Below are positions 41,791-52,431 of a DNA stretch of 64,000 nucleotides, piece by piece. The first letter of the stretch is position 1; every line of letters begins with the position of its first letter. The notes beneath the pieces were generated by a model that saw nothing but the letters and a program-made list of their open reading frames with translations, was not told where the DNA came from and ran no database searches. This DNA comes from Pseudomonas alliivorans. Its GTDB lineage: Bacteria; Pseudomonadota; Gammaproteobacteria; Pseudomonadales; Pseudomonadaceae. Where the stretch lies: contig NZ_JAFFZW010000010.1 of assembly GCF_017826695.1 (NCBI RefSeq), positions 62,001-126,000 on the forward strand. The letters are read 5' to 3'. The position numbers and the translations under genes were made by a program.

Positions 41791-43617
41791 TCAGATTTGT
41801 TGCAGATGACCGTACAGCTTGGCGTAAAGGCCACCATCGGCGATCAGTTGCTGATGCTCGCCATCTTCGGCAATGCGTCCGCCGTCGAATACCAGAACGC
41901 GGTCAGCCTGTTTAACAGCCGAAAGACGGTGGGCGATGATCAGGGTGGTGCGGCTGCGCAGAAAGCGCGCCAGCGCTTGATGAAGGTTGTATTCGGTGGC
42001 GGCATCCAGCGCCGAGGTCGCTTCGTCGAGAATCACCACCTTGGGATCGGACAACACCATGCGGGCAATCGCCATGCGCTGACGCTGCCCGCCGGACAGA
42101 CGAACCCCGGAACGCCCCACGACGCTATCCAGGCCATCGGGCAATTCGCGAATCGCGGGTTCCAGTTGCGCCACGTCCAGCGCCCGCCAGCAGGCCTCGT
42201 CGGAACAATCGCGACCCATGGTCAGGTTGGCCCGGACAGTGTCGTTGAACAGCGCCGGGTGCTGCAGAACCACCGCCACGTTCTCGCGTACCCGCTCCAG
42301 ACCGATTTCCTGCTGAGTGGCGCCGCCAAAGCGGATCGAGCCGCTCTGCACGGCATACAAACCCAGCAAGAGTTGCACCAGCGTACTTTTGCCGCCGCCA
42401 CTGGCGCCCACAATTGCCACTTTTTCGCCCGGTGCGATGGTCAGATTCAACTGGTCCAGCACCAGATCCTCGCCGTAACCGAAGCTGACGCCACGCACCT
42501 CGATACCCACGGTCTCCTGCCCTTCGAACGGATCGACGCTGCCCACGTATTGAGGCTCGTCGCCACGAGCAAGGAGCTCATTGATTCGCGTCAGCGCACC
42601 ACCGGCCGCGTAATAGGCGTATTGCAGGTTCAGCAACTGCTCGACAGGCGTCATCATGAACCACAGGTAACTGAACACCGCGAGCATCTGGCCGATGGAC
42701 AGGTCCGAGAACAGCACCGTGAGCATGGCAGCGGCGCGAAAGATGTCGATACCGAACTGAAACAGCAACCCGCTGGCACGCCCGGAAGCATCGCTTTTCC
42801 ATTGCGAGTTGATGGCGTAATCGCGCACTTCCTGAGCTTTCACGCCCAGCCTACCGAGAAAAAAGCCCTGACGATTGCCGGCACGCACTTCCTGAATCGC
42901 ATCCAGGGTTTCGGTCAGGGCCTGAGTGAAGCGCGAGGTGCTGTCGTTTTCCAGCTTCTTCAGGTGCTTGACCCGCTTGCCGAGTTTTACCGTGACAAAG
43001 ATCACCAGCGGGTTGAACAGCATGATCAGCAGCGCCAGCTTCCAGTGCATCCACATCAGGATGCCCGCCGTGCCCGCCAGGGTCAGGGTCGCCACCAGAA
43101 GCCGACTCAGGGTCTCGCCAACGAACTTGTCCAGCGTGTCGAGATCGGTGACCAGATGCGTGGTGACCATGCCACTGCCCAGACTTTCGTATTCACGCAG
43201 GGAAATGCGTTTGAGCCGCTCGATGAGGCGCAACCGGATGCGGTAGACAATGTCTTTGGCCAGTCGGGCGAACAGCCGCGCCTGCAGCACGTTGAACAGC
43301 AAGGCCCCGACGCGTAGAACCAATGTCAGCAACAGCATCAGCCCGATGTAGCCGACCGCCTTCTGCAAACTGTCGGGCAACAGGTGATCCATGAGCTTGA
43401 GCGCCGCGTCGCCACGCCCCAGCAACACTTCATCCACCAGCAAGGGCAACAGCAACGGGATCGGCACGCTGCACAGGGTTGCCAGTATCGCAACGCCGTT
43501 GGCGATCCACAGGGCCTTCTTGTGACGCAGGGCAAGCCGGCGAATCTCGGCCCAACTCAACGCATCATGTCGCAAGCCTTCGGGTTTCGGCGAATGACCC
43601 GTCGAATCATCAAGCAC
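41791..43617 (-). CDS. ABC exporter, fused membrane and ATPase domains (MsbA-like)
   Basis: A 608-residue half-transporter. Six membrane helices occupy about residues 35-320; the nucleotide-binding domain has VAIVGASGGGKSTLVQLLLG (Walker A), LSGGQRQRMAIARMV (signature), VVILDEATSALD (Walker B) and the switch IIAHRLS. This is the MsbA/multidrug exporter layout; the substrate is unknown. I prefer the GTG at 43617 with GGAG ten bases upstream; a GTG at 43626 is also in frame. The start overlaps the end of the DsbA-like gene by eight bases, so it is coupled to it. Confidence 0.87.
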   Translation of the reverse strand: MLDDSTGHSPKPEGLRHDALSWAEIRRLALRHKKALWIANGVAILATLCSVPIPLLLPLLVDEVLLGRGDAALKLMDHLLPDSLQKAVGYIGLMLLLTLVLRVGALLFNVLQARLFARLAKDIVYRIRLRLIERLKRISLREYESLGSGMVTTHLVTDLDTLDKFVGETLSRLLVATLTLAGTAGILMWMHWKLALLIMLFNPLVIFVTVKLGKRVKHLKKLENDSTSRFTQALTETLDAIQEVRAGNRQGFFLGRLGVKAQEVRDYAINSQWKSDASGRASGLLFQFGIDIFRAAAMLTVLFSDLSIGQMLAVFSYLWFMMTPVEQLLNLQYAYYAAGGALTRINELLARGDEPQYVGSVDPFEGQETVGIEVRGVSFGYGEDLVLDQLNLTIAPGEKVAIVGASGGGKSTLVQLLLGLYAVQSGSIRFGGATQQEIGLERVRENVAVVLQHPALFNDTVRANLTMGRDCSDEACWRALDVAQLEPAIRELPDGLDSVVGRSGVRLSGGQRQRMAIARMVLSDPKVVILDEATSALDAATEYNLHQALARFLRSRTTLIIAHRLSAVKQADRVLVFDGGRIAEDGEHQQLIADGGLYAKLYGHLQQI

Positions 43618-44242
43618 TGGCCGCACGCTCCAGCCATCGGCCGAGCAACGGCGACAGTTCGCTCAGAGATTGATAACCGTTGGTCAACAGGGCCAGTTGG
43701 CCGTTACGCTCGGCCAGCAGCGTTGGAAAACCGGCGATACCCAGATCCTGCGACCAGCCAAAGTCGGCTGCCGTGGCGGCCTGCTGCTCGTCGCTGTCGA
43801 ACGCGTCGGCAAATTGCTGGCGGGAAAAGCCGGCCTGTTCGGCAAGCTCGGCCAGAACCGAAGGAAGCGTTACATCACGGCCCTGTCCATAAAACGCCTG
43901 CTGGATCAGCTTGACCAGTTCCCAGGCGCGCTCAGGCTCCAGAGACCGCGCCGCCGTGACCGCACGACAGGCGGGCGTGGTGTCGTAGACAAAGCCTTCC
44001 GGCAACGCGCCTTCGTACAGGAACGGCTGACCGGTGGCCTGCTCGACCGCCTGCCAGTGCTCAAGGATGTAGCGTCTTTTGGAGGCTTCCAGTGGCGAAG
44101 CCTCCGAACGCAGCCCGCCCATGACCAGATGCAGCGGCACACCTGCCGTCCGGGCCTGCTGCACCAGCGCATCAGCGACCGGAGCAAAGCCCCAGCACCA
44201 CGAACACATGGGGTCCATGACATAGATCAGGCGGGCGGACAT
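43610..44242 (-). CDS. DsbA-family oxidoreductase (FrnE-like)
   Basis: A 210-residue cytoplasmic thioredoxin-fold protein without signal peptide. The active site is MDPMCSWCWGF (Cys-Ser-Trp-Cys) and the cis-Pro loop GIAGFPTLLA. FrnE-like proteins are thiol oxidoreductases or isomerase relatives with poorly known substrates. It starts three bases after the trhO stop and overlaps the exporter gene, so trhO, this gene and the exporter form one transcript. Confidence 0.85.
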   Translation of the reverse strand: MSARLIYVMDPMCSWCWGFAPVADALVQQARTAGVPLHLVMGGLRSEASPLEASKRRYILEHWQAVEQATGQPFLYEGALPEGFVYDTTPACRAVTAARSLEPERAWELVKLIQQAFYGQGRDVTLPSVLAELAEQAGFSRQQFADAFDSDEQQAATAADFGWSQDLGIAGFPTLLAERNGQLALLTNGYQSLSELSPLLGRWLERAASA

Positions 44243-44245
44243 GGC

Positions 44246-45196
44246 TCAGGCCTCGGGCAGACGGTAATTGCGACCGATCGGATGGGGCTGGTTACGCGCC
44301 TTGGCCAGCTCGATCTGCTTCTGACGATCGATGGCACTGCGGCGGGTTTTCTCGCTCAGCGAGTCCCAGCAATGCGGACAGCTTACACCCGGCGAATAGT
44401 GCTCGCTCGCACGGTCTTCGGCGCTGATCGGAGTACGACAGGCATGGCACTGGTCGTAGTCACCTTCGGTCAGGTCGTGGCGTACGGTGACACGGTTGTC
44501 GAAGACAAAACAGTCACCGCGCCACTGGCTTTCTTCCTGCGGCACTTCTTCCAGGTACTTCAGGATGCCGCCCTTGAGGTGATAGACCTCCTCGAAACCT
44601 TCTCCCAGCATGTAGCTGGAGGCCTTTTCGCAGCGAATGCCTCCAGTGCAGAACATCGCGACCTTCTTGTGCACGGCCGGGTCGAAATGCGCCTTGATGT
44701 AGTGGGGAAACTCGCGGAAAGACGTGGTCTTGGGGTCGATTGCGCCTTCGAAGGTGCCGATGGACACTTCGTAGTCGTTGCGCGTATCGATCAACAAGAC
44801 CTCCGGATCGGCGATCAGATCATTCCAGTCCCTGGGCTCGACGTAGGTGCCCACGGCCTTGTTGGGATCGACGCCTTCCACACCCAGCGTCACGATCTCT
44901 TTCTTGAGCTTGACCTTGGTGCGATAGAACGGCTGCTCTTCGCAGTACGATTCCTTGTGATCGATGTCGACCAGACGCGGGTCGCTGCGCAACCAGGCCA
45001 GCAGACCGTCGATGCCCTCACGGGTGCCGGACACCGTACCGTTGATGCCTTCATCGGCAATCAGCAGAGTGCCCTTGATGCCGTTATCGACCATGGCCTG
45101 AAGCAGCGGCTCACGGAACGCGACGTAGTCGCTGAGGGTGACGAATTTGTATAGCGCAGCCACGACGATCGGCTGACTGATCGACTGTTGTGTCAT
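44246..45196 (-). CDS. trhO: tRNA uridine-34 hydroxylase TrhO (rhodanese-domain protein)
   Basis: A 316-residue protein of the YceA/TrhO family. The N-terminal UPF0176 domain has LIADEGINGTVSGT and KVKLKKEIVTLGVEGVDP; the rhodanese domain ends in the catalytic loop MFCTGGIRCEKASSYMLG, and a C-terminal zinc-like Cys cluster appears (DQCHACRTP, GVSCPHC). In E. coli TrhO makes 5-hydroxyuridine at tRNA position 34 using oxygen. GGAGAG precedes the ATG. It heads a three-gene operon. Confidence 0.95.
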   Translation of the reverse strand: MTQQSISQPIVVAALYKFVTLSDYVAFREPLLQAMVDNGIKGTLLIADEGINGTVSGTREGIDGLLAWLRSDPRLVDIDHKESYCEEQPFYRTKVKLKKEIVTLGVEGVDPNKAVGTYVEPRDWNDLIADPEVLLIDTRNDYEVSIGTFEGAIDPKTTSFREFPHYIKAHFDPAVHKKVAMFCTGGIRCEKASSYMLGEGFEEVYHLKGGILKYLEEVPQEESQWRGDCFVFDNRVTVRHDLTEGDYDQCHACRTPISAEDRASEHYSPGVSCPHCWDSLSEKTRRSAIDRQKQIELAKARNQPHPIGRNYRLPEA

Positions 45197-45253
45197 GTAT
45201 CTCTCCAGGTGGCGACCCTCGCAAAGGGCCTACCGGACAAAAAAATCCGAACG

Positions 45254-45284
45254 AAAAAACGCACCGGCCATGCGGCGCGGTGCG
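45254..45284 (-). terminator. rho-independent terminator downstream of bolA
   Basis: On the minus strand CGCACCG...CGGTGCG pairs (45260-45284) and is followed by TTTTTT. It ends the DUF2059-bolA transcript ahead of trhO. Confidence 0.82.
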
Positions 45285-45367
45285 GATTCTAGCAAAAACC
45301 GAGGATAGACAGGCACATCGGGTCGCCGATTTGAATCAACGACCCGACAGCCCGGGTCTCTGAATGC

Positions 45368-45661
45368 TCAGTGACCGCCGGCGCAGGTCGGCGATGCCGG
45401 TGCTGCGCCAGTCTTCGCCCATTCTTCAGGCGTGTAGGTGTGCAACGCCAGGGCATGAAACTCGCCCATAAGAGCACCCAATGTGGCGTACACCTTCTGG
45501 TGGCGCTTGACCGAGTTCAGACCTTGGAACTGGTCGCTGACCAGAATGGCCTTGTAGTGCGTCTGCTCGCCACGACTGTGCATGTGGCTCTCGTCCAGCA
45601 CTTGCAGATGATGCGGCTGCAGCAGCGCCAGCGCCGACTCGATACGTGTTTGCATGGTCAT
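45368..45661 (-). CDS. BolA-family protein
   Basis: A 97-residue protein with the BolA fold: LALLQPHHLQVLDESHMHSR, HYKAILVSDQF, KRHQKVYATLGALM and ALALHTYTPEEW. The C-terminal SPTCAGGH tail adds a cysteine and histidine. BolA proteins bind monothiol glutaredoxins with an iron-sulfur cluster and some regulate morphology genes. It follows the DUF2059 gene by 12 bases in the same direction. Confidence 0.92.
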   Translation of the reverse strand: MTMQTRIESALALLQPHHLQVLDESHMHSRGEQTHYKAILVSDQFQGLNSVKRHQKVYATLGALMGEFHALALHTYTPEEWAKTGAAPASPTCAGGH

Positions 45662-45673
45662 GACGGGATCCGC

Positions 45674-46201
45674 TTAAGGCTTCTTGGCCGGCGCTGGAGC
45701 GGCTGCCTTGGCAGGTTCCAGTTCGGCGGTCATGTCGGCGAGCAGCTTGTTGACGACAGGCACCGCGCTTTCCAGCTTGCCCTGAGTCAGTTGGGCAGAT
45801 TGCTGGGCCAGCTCAGGCATTTTGGTCATCACTTTCTTGCCCAGTGGGGACTGGTAGAACGCAACCAGGTCCTTGAGCTCGCTTTCGGTGAAGTTGGCGG
45901 TGTAGAGCTTGACCATTTCAGGCTTCAGCTTGTTCCAGCCAATGGCCTGGTCCAGCGCGGTGTTGGCCTTGGCCTGATAGGTTTCCAGCAGCGCCTTTTT
46001 CGAGGCCGGCGCCTTGGTTTCGGCGAAGCGCTGGGCAAACATCTGCTGTACTTGTGCGTACACCGGAGCACCCAGGCGATCGGCATTGGCAAGTTTCAGG
46101 AACGTTTCGGCGCTCGCGTTGTGACTGGCGGTATCGGCGAGGACCTGGCCACTGGCGCAGACCAGAACTACCGCGGTACAAATGGCACGAAGACGGGTCA
46201 T
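45674..46201 (-). CDS. DUF2059 secreted protein
   Basis: A 175-residue protein with a signal peptide (MTRLRAICTAVVLVCASGQV, cleavage after LA) and a helical DUF2059 domain (ESELKDLVAFYQSPLGKKVM is its signature), then an Ala/Pro/Lys-rich C-terminal tail. A periplasmic location is expected; function unknown. It precedes bolA with 12 bases between. Confidence 0.85.
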   Translation of the reverse strand: MTRLRAICTAVVLVCASGQVLADTASHNASAETFLKLANADRLGAPVYAQVQQMFAQRFAETKAPASKKALLETYQAKANTALDQAIGWNKLKPEMVKLYTANFTESELKDLVAFYQSPLGKKVMTKMPELAQQSAQLTQGKLESAVPVVNKLLADMTAELEPAKAAAPAPAKKP

Positions 46202-46370
46202 CGAGTTTCCTTATCTAGCAGGCGAGGCAATACCTCAGGGCCGACCATTCTGCGCTTATACAGGCTTTTGGCTCAACCCCCGGTTCGCCGAGCGGTTAAA
46301 AAGCAATGATCGGGAACCCTGTCCGCATATGGACACCTAACGCTGCAATGCACTTAAAGGAGTAAGCACA

Positions 46371-47757
<1,387 letters not shown>

Positions 47758-47765
<8 letters not shown>

Positions 47766-48372
47766 CGCCAGAAGTGGCGCCACGCCGCTGGAAGGCAGCG
47801 GCAAACGCATTCTGATGGTCTATGGCACGCCCAAGACCATCAGCTTGTGCCATGCCCTCGCAGAAGCCTATACACAAGGCGCTCGCAGCGAAGGGCATGT
47901 GGTCCGGGTGTTGAAACTCGGGGAGCTGGATTTCGATCCGGTGCTGCACAGTGGCTATGAACAGAGCCAGACCCTGGAACATGACTTGCTTGAAGCCCAG
48001 CGGCAGATTCACTGGGCCGAGCATCTGGTGTTCGTTTATCCGGTCTGGTGGGGCGGCCTGCCTGCGCTGTTGACCGGCTTTTTCGACCGGGTGCTGACGC
48101 CGGGTTTTGCCTTCAAGGCCCACGGACGCAGGCATCCTTCAAACGAATTGCTCAAGGGCCGGACGGCGGAGCTGCTGGTGACCATGGACACCCCGCCCCG
48201 CTATTTCCACTGGATCTACGGCGCTCCAGCGCACCGGCAGATGATCCGCACCATTCTTGGCTTCTGCGGCATCAAGACCCAACGCCTGACCGAGTTCGCT
48301 CCGGTGCGCACCTCGACCGAAGAACAGCGGCAACAATGGCTTCATCAGGCAGTGGCGCTGGGCAAGCGCTGA
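47758..48372 (+). CDS. Flavodoxin-fold NAD(P)H:quinone oxidoreductase
   Basis: A 204-residue protein of the NQO1/KefF type. ILMVYGTPKTISLCHALAEA is the flavin-phosphate loop region; HLVFVYPVWWGGLPALLTGF is the family signature with the conserved WWGG; FFDRVLTPGFAF follows. It likely reduces quinones with FMN or FAD by two-electron transfer. The start overlaps fumC by eight bases, so the two are co-translated, and it is convergent with the EamA gene. Confidence 0.83.
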
Positions 48373-48378
48373 AACGGG

Positions 48379-49338
48379 TCAAACTTGAGCCAACCTCGCC
48401 TTTCTCGCTTTCAATCCTTCAATCAGCGATGGCCCCAGCGCCGTGAGCGCCGACCCGAGGACCACCAGCAACGCGCCGCCGTAACCCAGCGCGTTGATCT
48501 CTTCGGCCTGAACATAGGTCGGCCACAACCAGGCGGCAATCGCCACTGATGCAAGGGTGATCAAGGGCGTCAGGGCCAGTGTCGCACTGACCCGCGAGGC
48601 TTCCCAGTGTGCCAGCGCTTCGGCGAAGGCACCGTAGGCGACCAGTGTATTAAGGCAGCAGGCCAGCAACAGCCAGCCCTGCAATGGGCTCAGTTGCAGC
48701 GCCTCGGCGGGATGCGCCCATGGCGTGATCAGCAGCGCGCAGAACAGGTAGATCACCATCATGACCTGCAACGAGTTCCACACCGTCAGCAGTTGTTTCT
48801 GGCTCAGCCCGTAAAAGGTCCAGACCACTGACGCCATGATCACGATGAGGACGCCCAGGGTATAGTCGCCCAGCGAGGTGAGCAGCTCGACGAGACGCTG
48901 ATTGAAGAACAGCCCGAAGCCGATCAGCAGTATCGCCAGGCCAATGCCCTGCCCCAGGCTGAAGCGTTCCTTGAACAGAAAGATACTGCTGATCAGCAAT
49001 AGGATCGGGCCGATCTGAATCAGCAGTTGCGTCGTACCGGGGCTGAGCATGCGCAGCCCGACCAGATACAACATGTAGTTGCCCACCAGCCCCAATACCG
49101 CCAGCACGACCAGCACCTTGCCCTTGCGGCCGAGCAACCTGAAGCTGGGCAGACGCTTGACCGAGGCCAGCCAGACAAACAGCAGAGAGCCAGACACCAG
49201 CAACCTGAACCAAGTGACGGTGACCGGGTCCATCGCCTGCAGAACCTGTTTGAGTTTGACGGGCAAGATGCCCCAGAGCAGCGCGGTCAACAACGCAAGG
49301 CAAAGGCCATACACCCAGCGGCCAGAAGAAATATGCAT
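48379..49338 (-). CDS. EamA/DMT-family transporter
   Basis: A 319-residue membrane protein with about ten helices in two EamA repeats (e.g. LLTALLWGILPVKLKQVLQA and VSATLALTPLITLASVAIAA). PVKLKQVLQAMDPVTVTWFR is typical of the drug/metabolite exporter superfamily. The substrate is unknown. The start at 49338 with GGAA upstream puts the first helix near the N-terminus; the frame is open 12 codons further. Confidence 0.82.
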   Translation of the reverse strand: MHISSGRWVYGLCLALLTALLWGILPVKLKQVLQAMDPVTVTWFRLLVSGSLLFVWLASVKRLPSFRLLGRKGKVLVVLAVLGLVGNYMLYLVGLRMLSPGTTQLLIQIGPILLLISSIFLFKERFSLGQGIGLAILLIGFGLFFNQRLVELLTSLGDYTLGVLIVIMASVVWTFYGLSQKQLLTVWNSLQVMMVIYLFCALLITPWAHPAEALQLSPLQGWLLLACCLNTLVAYGAFAEALAHWEASRVSATLALTPLITLASVAIAAWLWPTYVQAEEINALGYGGALLVVLGSALTALGPSLIEGLKARKARLAQV

Positions 49339-49435
49339 CACAGGTTCCGAAACAAGGCAGGACAAGGCCTTCATTCTAGGCGCTGATCCGCAAAGCGACA
49401 GTTACAGCTGCGGAGCGTTATCGACACAAAGTGTT

Positions 49436-50041
49436 TTACTCACGACTGGCGCCCCCATGGTTGCGCTGGTAGGTCTCGTTGCCCATGGCCCGAATCTGCC
49501 CGTCTATCAAGGCATCGAACGGTGTGAGCAGCGCCTCGAAGGACGCAGGCGCCTCCAGTGTCTGCAGGGCATGGACAATCGCCTCCAGCGTCGACAGGGC
49601 ATCCGGTCCGGGCGCCTTGCGCAATCGGTAGCGCGAAACCGGTACTTCGCCAAGCGTCACACGCGGCAGCGCAGCCAGCAACGGATTGAGGTGCAGCAAC
49701 TTGCGCGCCTTGCGCCAGGTGCCGTCAGGCACCACCAGCAGCGTCGGCAGCGTCTCGGTCTGTCCGGCTGTCAACCGTTGCGCGGCATCGCCCGGAAACA
49801 GCAGCCGAGGCTGATAACCGGGCAGACTGAGCAATGCTTCGAGGTCTTCGAACACCTCGCCTATCCTGAGCTGTGCATTGCTCAACCCGAGCGCTGCGAG
49901 GCGTGCCGTGTTCAGCGCGTGCTTCGCTTCGTCCGGGTGCTGCAGGATGAGCACGCGGGTACGACTGTCCAAGTGCGGAATCATTGCGCAGAGGCAGTGC
50001 GCATCAGGGCGCAGGCAACGTTCACATCGGCTTCGGGGCAT
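49436..50041 (-). CDS. DTW-domain tRNA uridine aminocarboxypropyltransferase
   Basis: A 201-residue protein. The N-terminal zinc-like cluster is SRCERCLRPDAHCLC, and the DTW motif appears as VVPDGTWRKARKLL. Family members TapT/YfiP add an aminocarboxypropyl group from SAM to uridine 47 of tRNA (acp3U). The start at 50041 yields the usual MPRSRCERC N-terminus; the frame is open upstream to 50137 but without a Shine-Dalgarno. A short intergenic region separates it from the divergent ACP-like gene. Confidence 0.85.
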   Translation of the reverse strand: MPRSRCERCLRPDAHCLCAMIPHLDSRTRVLILQHPDEAKHALNTARLAALGLSNAQLRIGEVFEDLEALLSLPGYQPRLLFPGDAAQRLTAGQTETLPTLLVVPDGTWRKARKLLHLNPLLAALPRVTLGEVPVSRYRLRKAPGPDALSTLEAIVHALQTLEAPASFEALLTPFDALIDGQIRAMGNETYQRNHGGASRE

Positions 50042-50248
50042 CACTTGTACAACTCGCTGACAAGACTGGCAGACCACACGACAGGCCGGGCATGCCGTCT
50101 GTCGCGCAACGCGACAGTTTAAACAACTCGTCAACATTACGCCGGGCTATCAGCGGCTGCGCTTGGGATTTGAGCTAGCCTCAATGCACAGGGCTGGTGA
50201 CATGAAGTCCCCCTGCTTGGATCATAACGATCAATATCAGGGGTTGTC

Positions 50249-50563
50249 ATGAGTCGCGAGGAGATCAAACAGAGAGTACTGGATGCGCTGGGCGTGATCC
50301 TCGTGGACAAGGCCGAGATTCGCGACGACGCCACGTTCAAGGACCTGAGACTGGATGACGAAGACGTAGACGAACTGTTCGCTCAACTGGGCGGCGAGTT
50401 CAATTTCGAATTTCCCGACTTTATTCGCAAACGCGCCCTGAACAAACCCGAGCACCTTTCATTGCCCATGGTGGTAGACCTGATTCTGTTGATGCAGCAG
50501 GAGTCTTCGCCGGACGGTGATAACCAGACGAAAAAACGCCGTCGTACCCCTTCGCGACATTGA
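50249..50563 (+). CDS. Acyl-carrier-protein-like small protein without a phosphopantetheine serine
   Basis: A 104-residue acidic protein followed by a basic tail (KKRRRTPSRH). The helical pattern resembles acyl carrier proteins: IKQRVLDALGVILV, then ATFKDLRLDDEDVDELFAQL and GGEFNFEFPDFI, matching the D.G.DSLD..EL...LE..F.i.i.. pattern. The residue aligned with the ACP Ser is acidic, so no prosthetic group can attach. AGGGG lies six bases before the ATG. Fold and relation are inferences. It is divergent from the DTW gene. Confidence 0.6.
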   Translation: MSREEIKQRVLDALGVILVDKAEIRDDATFKDLRLDDEDVDELFAQLGGEFNFEFPDFIRKRALNKPEHLSLPMVVDLILLMQQESSPDGDNQTKKRRRTPSRH

Positions 50564-50653
50564 TTGATAGCGTGGTTTCATGTCGGGACGCGGGCGCGCC
50601 CCGATGCAATGGCATTGTTGTGCTGTCCTTGCGACAGCACGAGCCGGTACAGC

Positions 50654-50776
50654 TTATCGGCGCGGGCGGCGACGTGTGTCGTTCGTGCGAACCGGAATGG
50701 GCTGCAGCTTTGGTCGTTCGATCAGACCCAGCGCAACACCCAGATCATGGAGCCATTCTTGCAGTTTGCTGTTCAT
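50654..50776 (-). CDS. Short 40-residue protein with strong ribosome-binding site
   Basis: A 40-residue ORF, start ATG at 50776, stop TAA at 50654, preceded by AAGGGGG five to six bases upstream. The product begins MNSKLQEWLHDLGVALGLIE and ends in a Arg/Pro-rich tail (RRRPRR). It is basic and not a membrane protein. A stem (TGCTGTC/GACAGCA, about 50620-50641) lies downstream. It is too short for usual gene finders but has a clean start signal. The remaining 176 bases to rmuC are non-coding. Confidence 0.6.
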   Translation of the reverse strand: MNSKLQEWLHDLGVALGLIERPKLQPIPVRTNDTRRRPRR

Positions 50777-50952
50777 AAAGCCCCCTTCAGGGAAAACACG
50801 GCAACCAACCTGTGCTGATCACTCAATAGAGATCATAGAAGCATCCGTTCGGTTCGCCGAGCGTTACGGAAAACAATTTTCCCGATATGGGCAATGTGAC
50901 AGCTGCGGGAAATTCCTTCTAGTCTTTGCGACGGACGGACACCGACATTTTC

Positions 50953-52431
50953 TTATTCAGGCAAACGGACCAGACCTTCTTCGTCGGTCATCGCCCGCTC
51001 AAGCAGATCGGGCGGCAGGCTTTTACTGGCACGCGCCCCCAACAGCTTCAACTGTTCACTGCGACTGACCAGATTCCCGCGCCCTTCCGTCAGCTTGTTA
51101 CGAGCGGCCGAATAGGCCTTGTCCAATTGCTGAAGACGATTGCCCACCTCGTCAAGATCCTGAATGAACAGCACGAACTTGTCGTACAGCCAGCCGGCAC
51201 GTTCGGCGATCTCGCGGGCATTCTGACTCTGGCGCTCCTGCTTCCACAGGCTGTCGATCACCCGCAGCGTGGCCAGCAGCGTCGTGGGGCTGACAATCAC
51301 GATGTTACGGTCGAAGGCTTCCTGAAACAGGTTCGGCTCGGCCTGCAGCGCGGCGGAAAAGGCGGCTTCGATCGGCACGAAGAGCAACACGAAATCCAGA
51401 CTGTGCAGTCCTTCAAGGCGCTTGTAATCCTTGCCCGAAAGACCTTTGACATGATTGCGCAGAGACAGGACGTGTTGCTTGAGTGCGGCCTGTCCGATGA
51501 CCTCGTCATCTGCCGAAACGTATTGCTGATAAGCCGTCAGACTGACCTTGGCGTCCACCACCACCTGCTTGTCGCCCGGCAGCATGATCAGCACGTCAGG
51601 CTGAAACCGTTCGCCATCCGGCCCCTTGAGGCTGACCTGGGTCTGATACTCGCGCCCTTTCTCGAGCCCTGCATGTTCCAGCACTCGCTCGAGGATCAAC
51701 TCCCCCCAGTTCCCTTGAGTCTTCTGCCCCTTGAGTGCGCGCGTCAGGTTAGTGGCCTCGTCGCTCAGGCGCAGATTGAGCTGTTGAAGGCGCTCCAGCT
51801 CCTTGGCCAGCGAGAATCGCTCACGGGCTTCATTCTGATAGCTCTCTTCAACGCGCTTTTCAAACGACTGAATACGCTCTTTCAAGGGCGTCAACAATTG
51901 CCCCAACTGGTGCTGGCTGGTTTCGGCGAAGCGCTGCTCGCGCTCATCGAAAATCTTGCCCGCCAGTTCCGCGAATTGGGCACGCAATTCGTCACGAGAA
52001 CCCTGAAGGTCCGTCAGCCGCTGCTGATGGCTGTCCTGCTGCTCACGCAATTCGGCACCGAGCGCCGCGCATTGCGCATCCAGGCGACGCAACTCGGCTT
52101 CCTTGATGGCGCGCTCCTGGTTCAGGCCCTGAGCAACATCGCGGGCATTATCGGATTCCTGCCGCAACAACTCGACTTCCCGACGCAAGGCCGCAAGGTC
52201 AGCCTGCTTGGCGGCGTTGGCCTGACTCAGATCGCTGATCTCGTCACGGCTGGCGTCCAGTTGCGCATTGAGGCCGTCCAGAGCCATCTGCGCCATGCTC
52301 AGGCGCTCGTCCAGCAAGGCGGTATCGGCATCACGACGTGTGAGACGGCGTTGCAGCTGCCAGACCCACGCCAGCAACGGCAACGCTGCAGCGCCAAGGC
52401 CAAACAACAGGCTGTTCAAGTCAAATGCCAT
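50953..52431 (-). CDS. rmuC: DNA recombination protein RmuC
   Basis: A 492-residue protein. One membrane helix (residues about 6-24), a long coiled coil (about 30-220) and the RmuC domain, a PD-(D/E)XK nuclease-like fold, around residues 240-420: GNWGELILERVLEHAGLEKG, QPDVLIMLPGDKQVVVDAKV and SLDFVLLFVPIEAAF. RmuC limits inversion at short inverted repeats. The start at 52431 is followed by the hydrophobic segment. Confidence 0.92.
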   Translation of the reverse strand: MAFDLNSLLFGLGAAALPLLAWVWQLQRRLTRRDADTALLDERLSMAQMALDGLNAQLDASRDEISDLSQANAAKQADLAALRREVELLRQESDNARDVAQGLNQERAIKEAELRRLDAQCAALGAELREQQDSHQQRLTDLQGSRDELRAQFAELAGKIFDEREQRFAETSQHQLGQLLTPLKERIQSFEKRVEESYQNEARERFSLAKELERLQQLNLRLSDEATNLTRALKGQKTQGNWGELILERVLEHAGLEKGREYQTQVSLKGPDGERFQPDVLIMLPGDKQVVVDAKVSLTAYQQYVSADDEVIGQAALKQHVLSLRNHVKGLSGKDYKRLEGLHSLDFVLLFVPIEAAFSAALQAEPNLFQEAFDRNIVIVSPTTLLATLRVIDSLWKQERQSQNAREIAERAGWLYDKFVLFIQDLDEVGNRLQQLDKAYSAARNKLTEGRGNLVSRSEQLKLLGARASKSLPPDLLERAMTDEEGLVRLPE

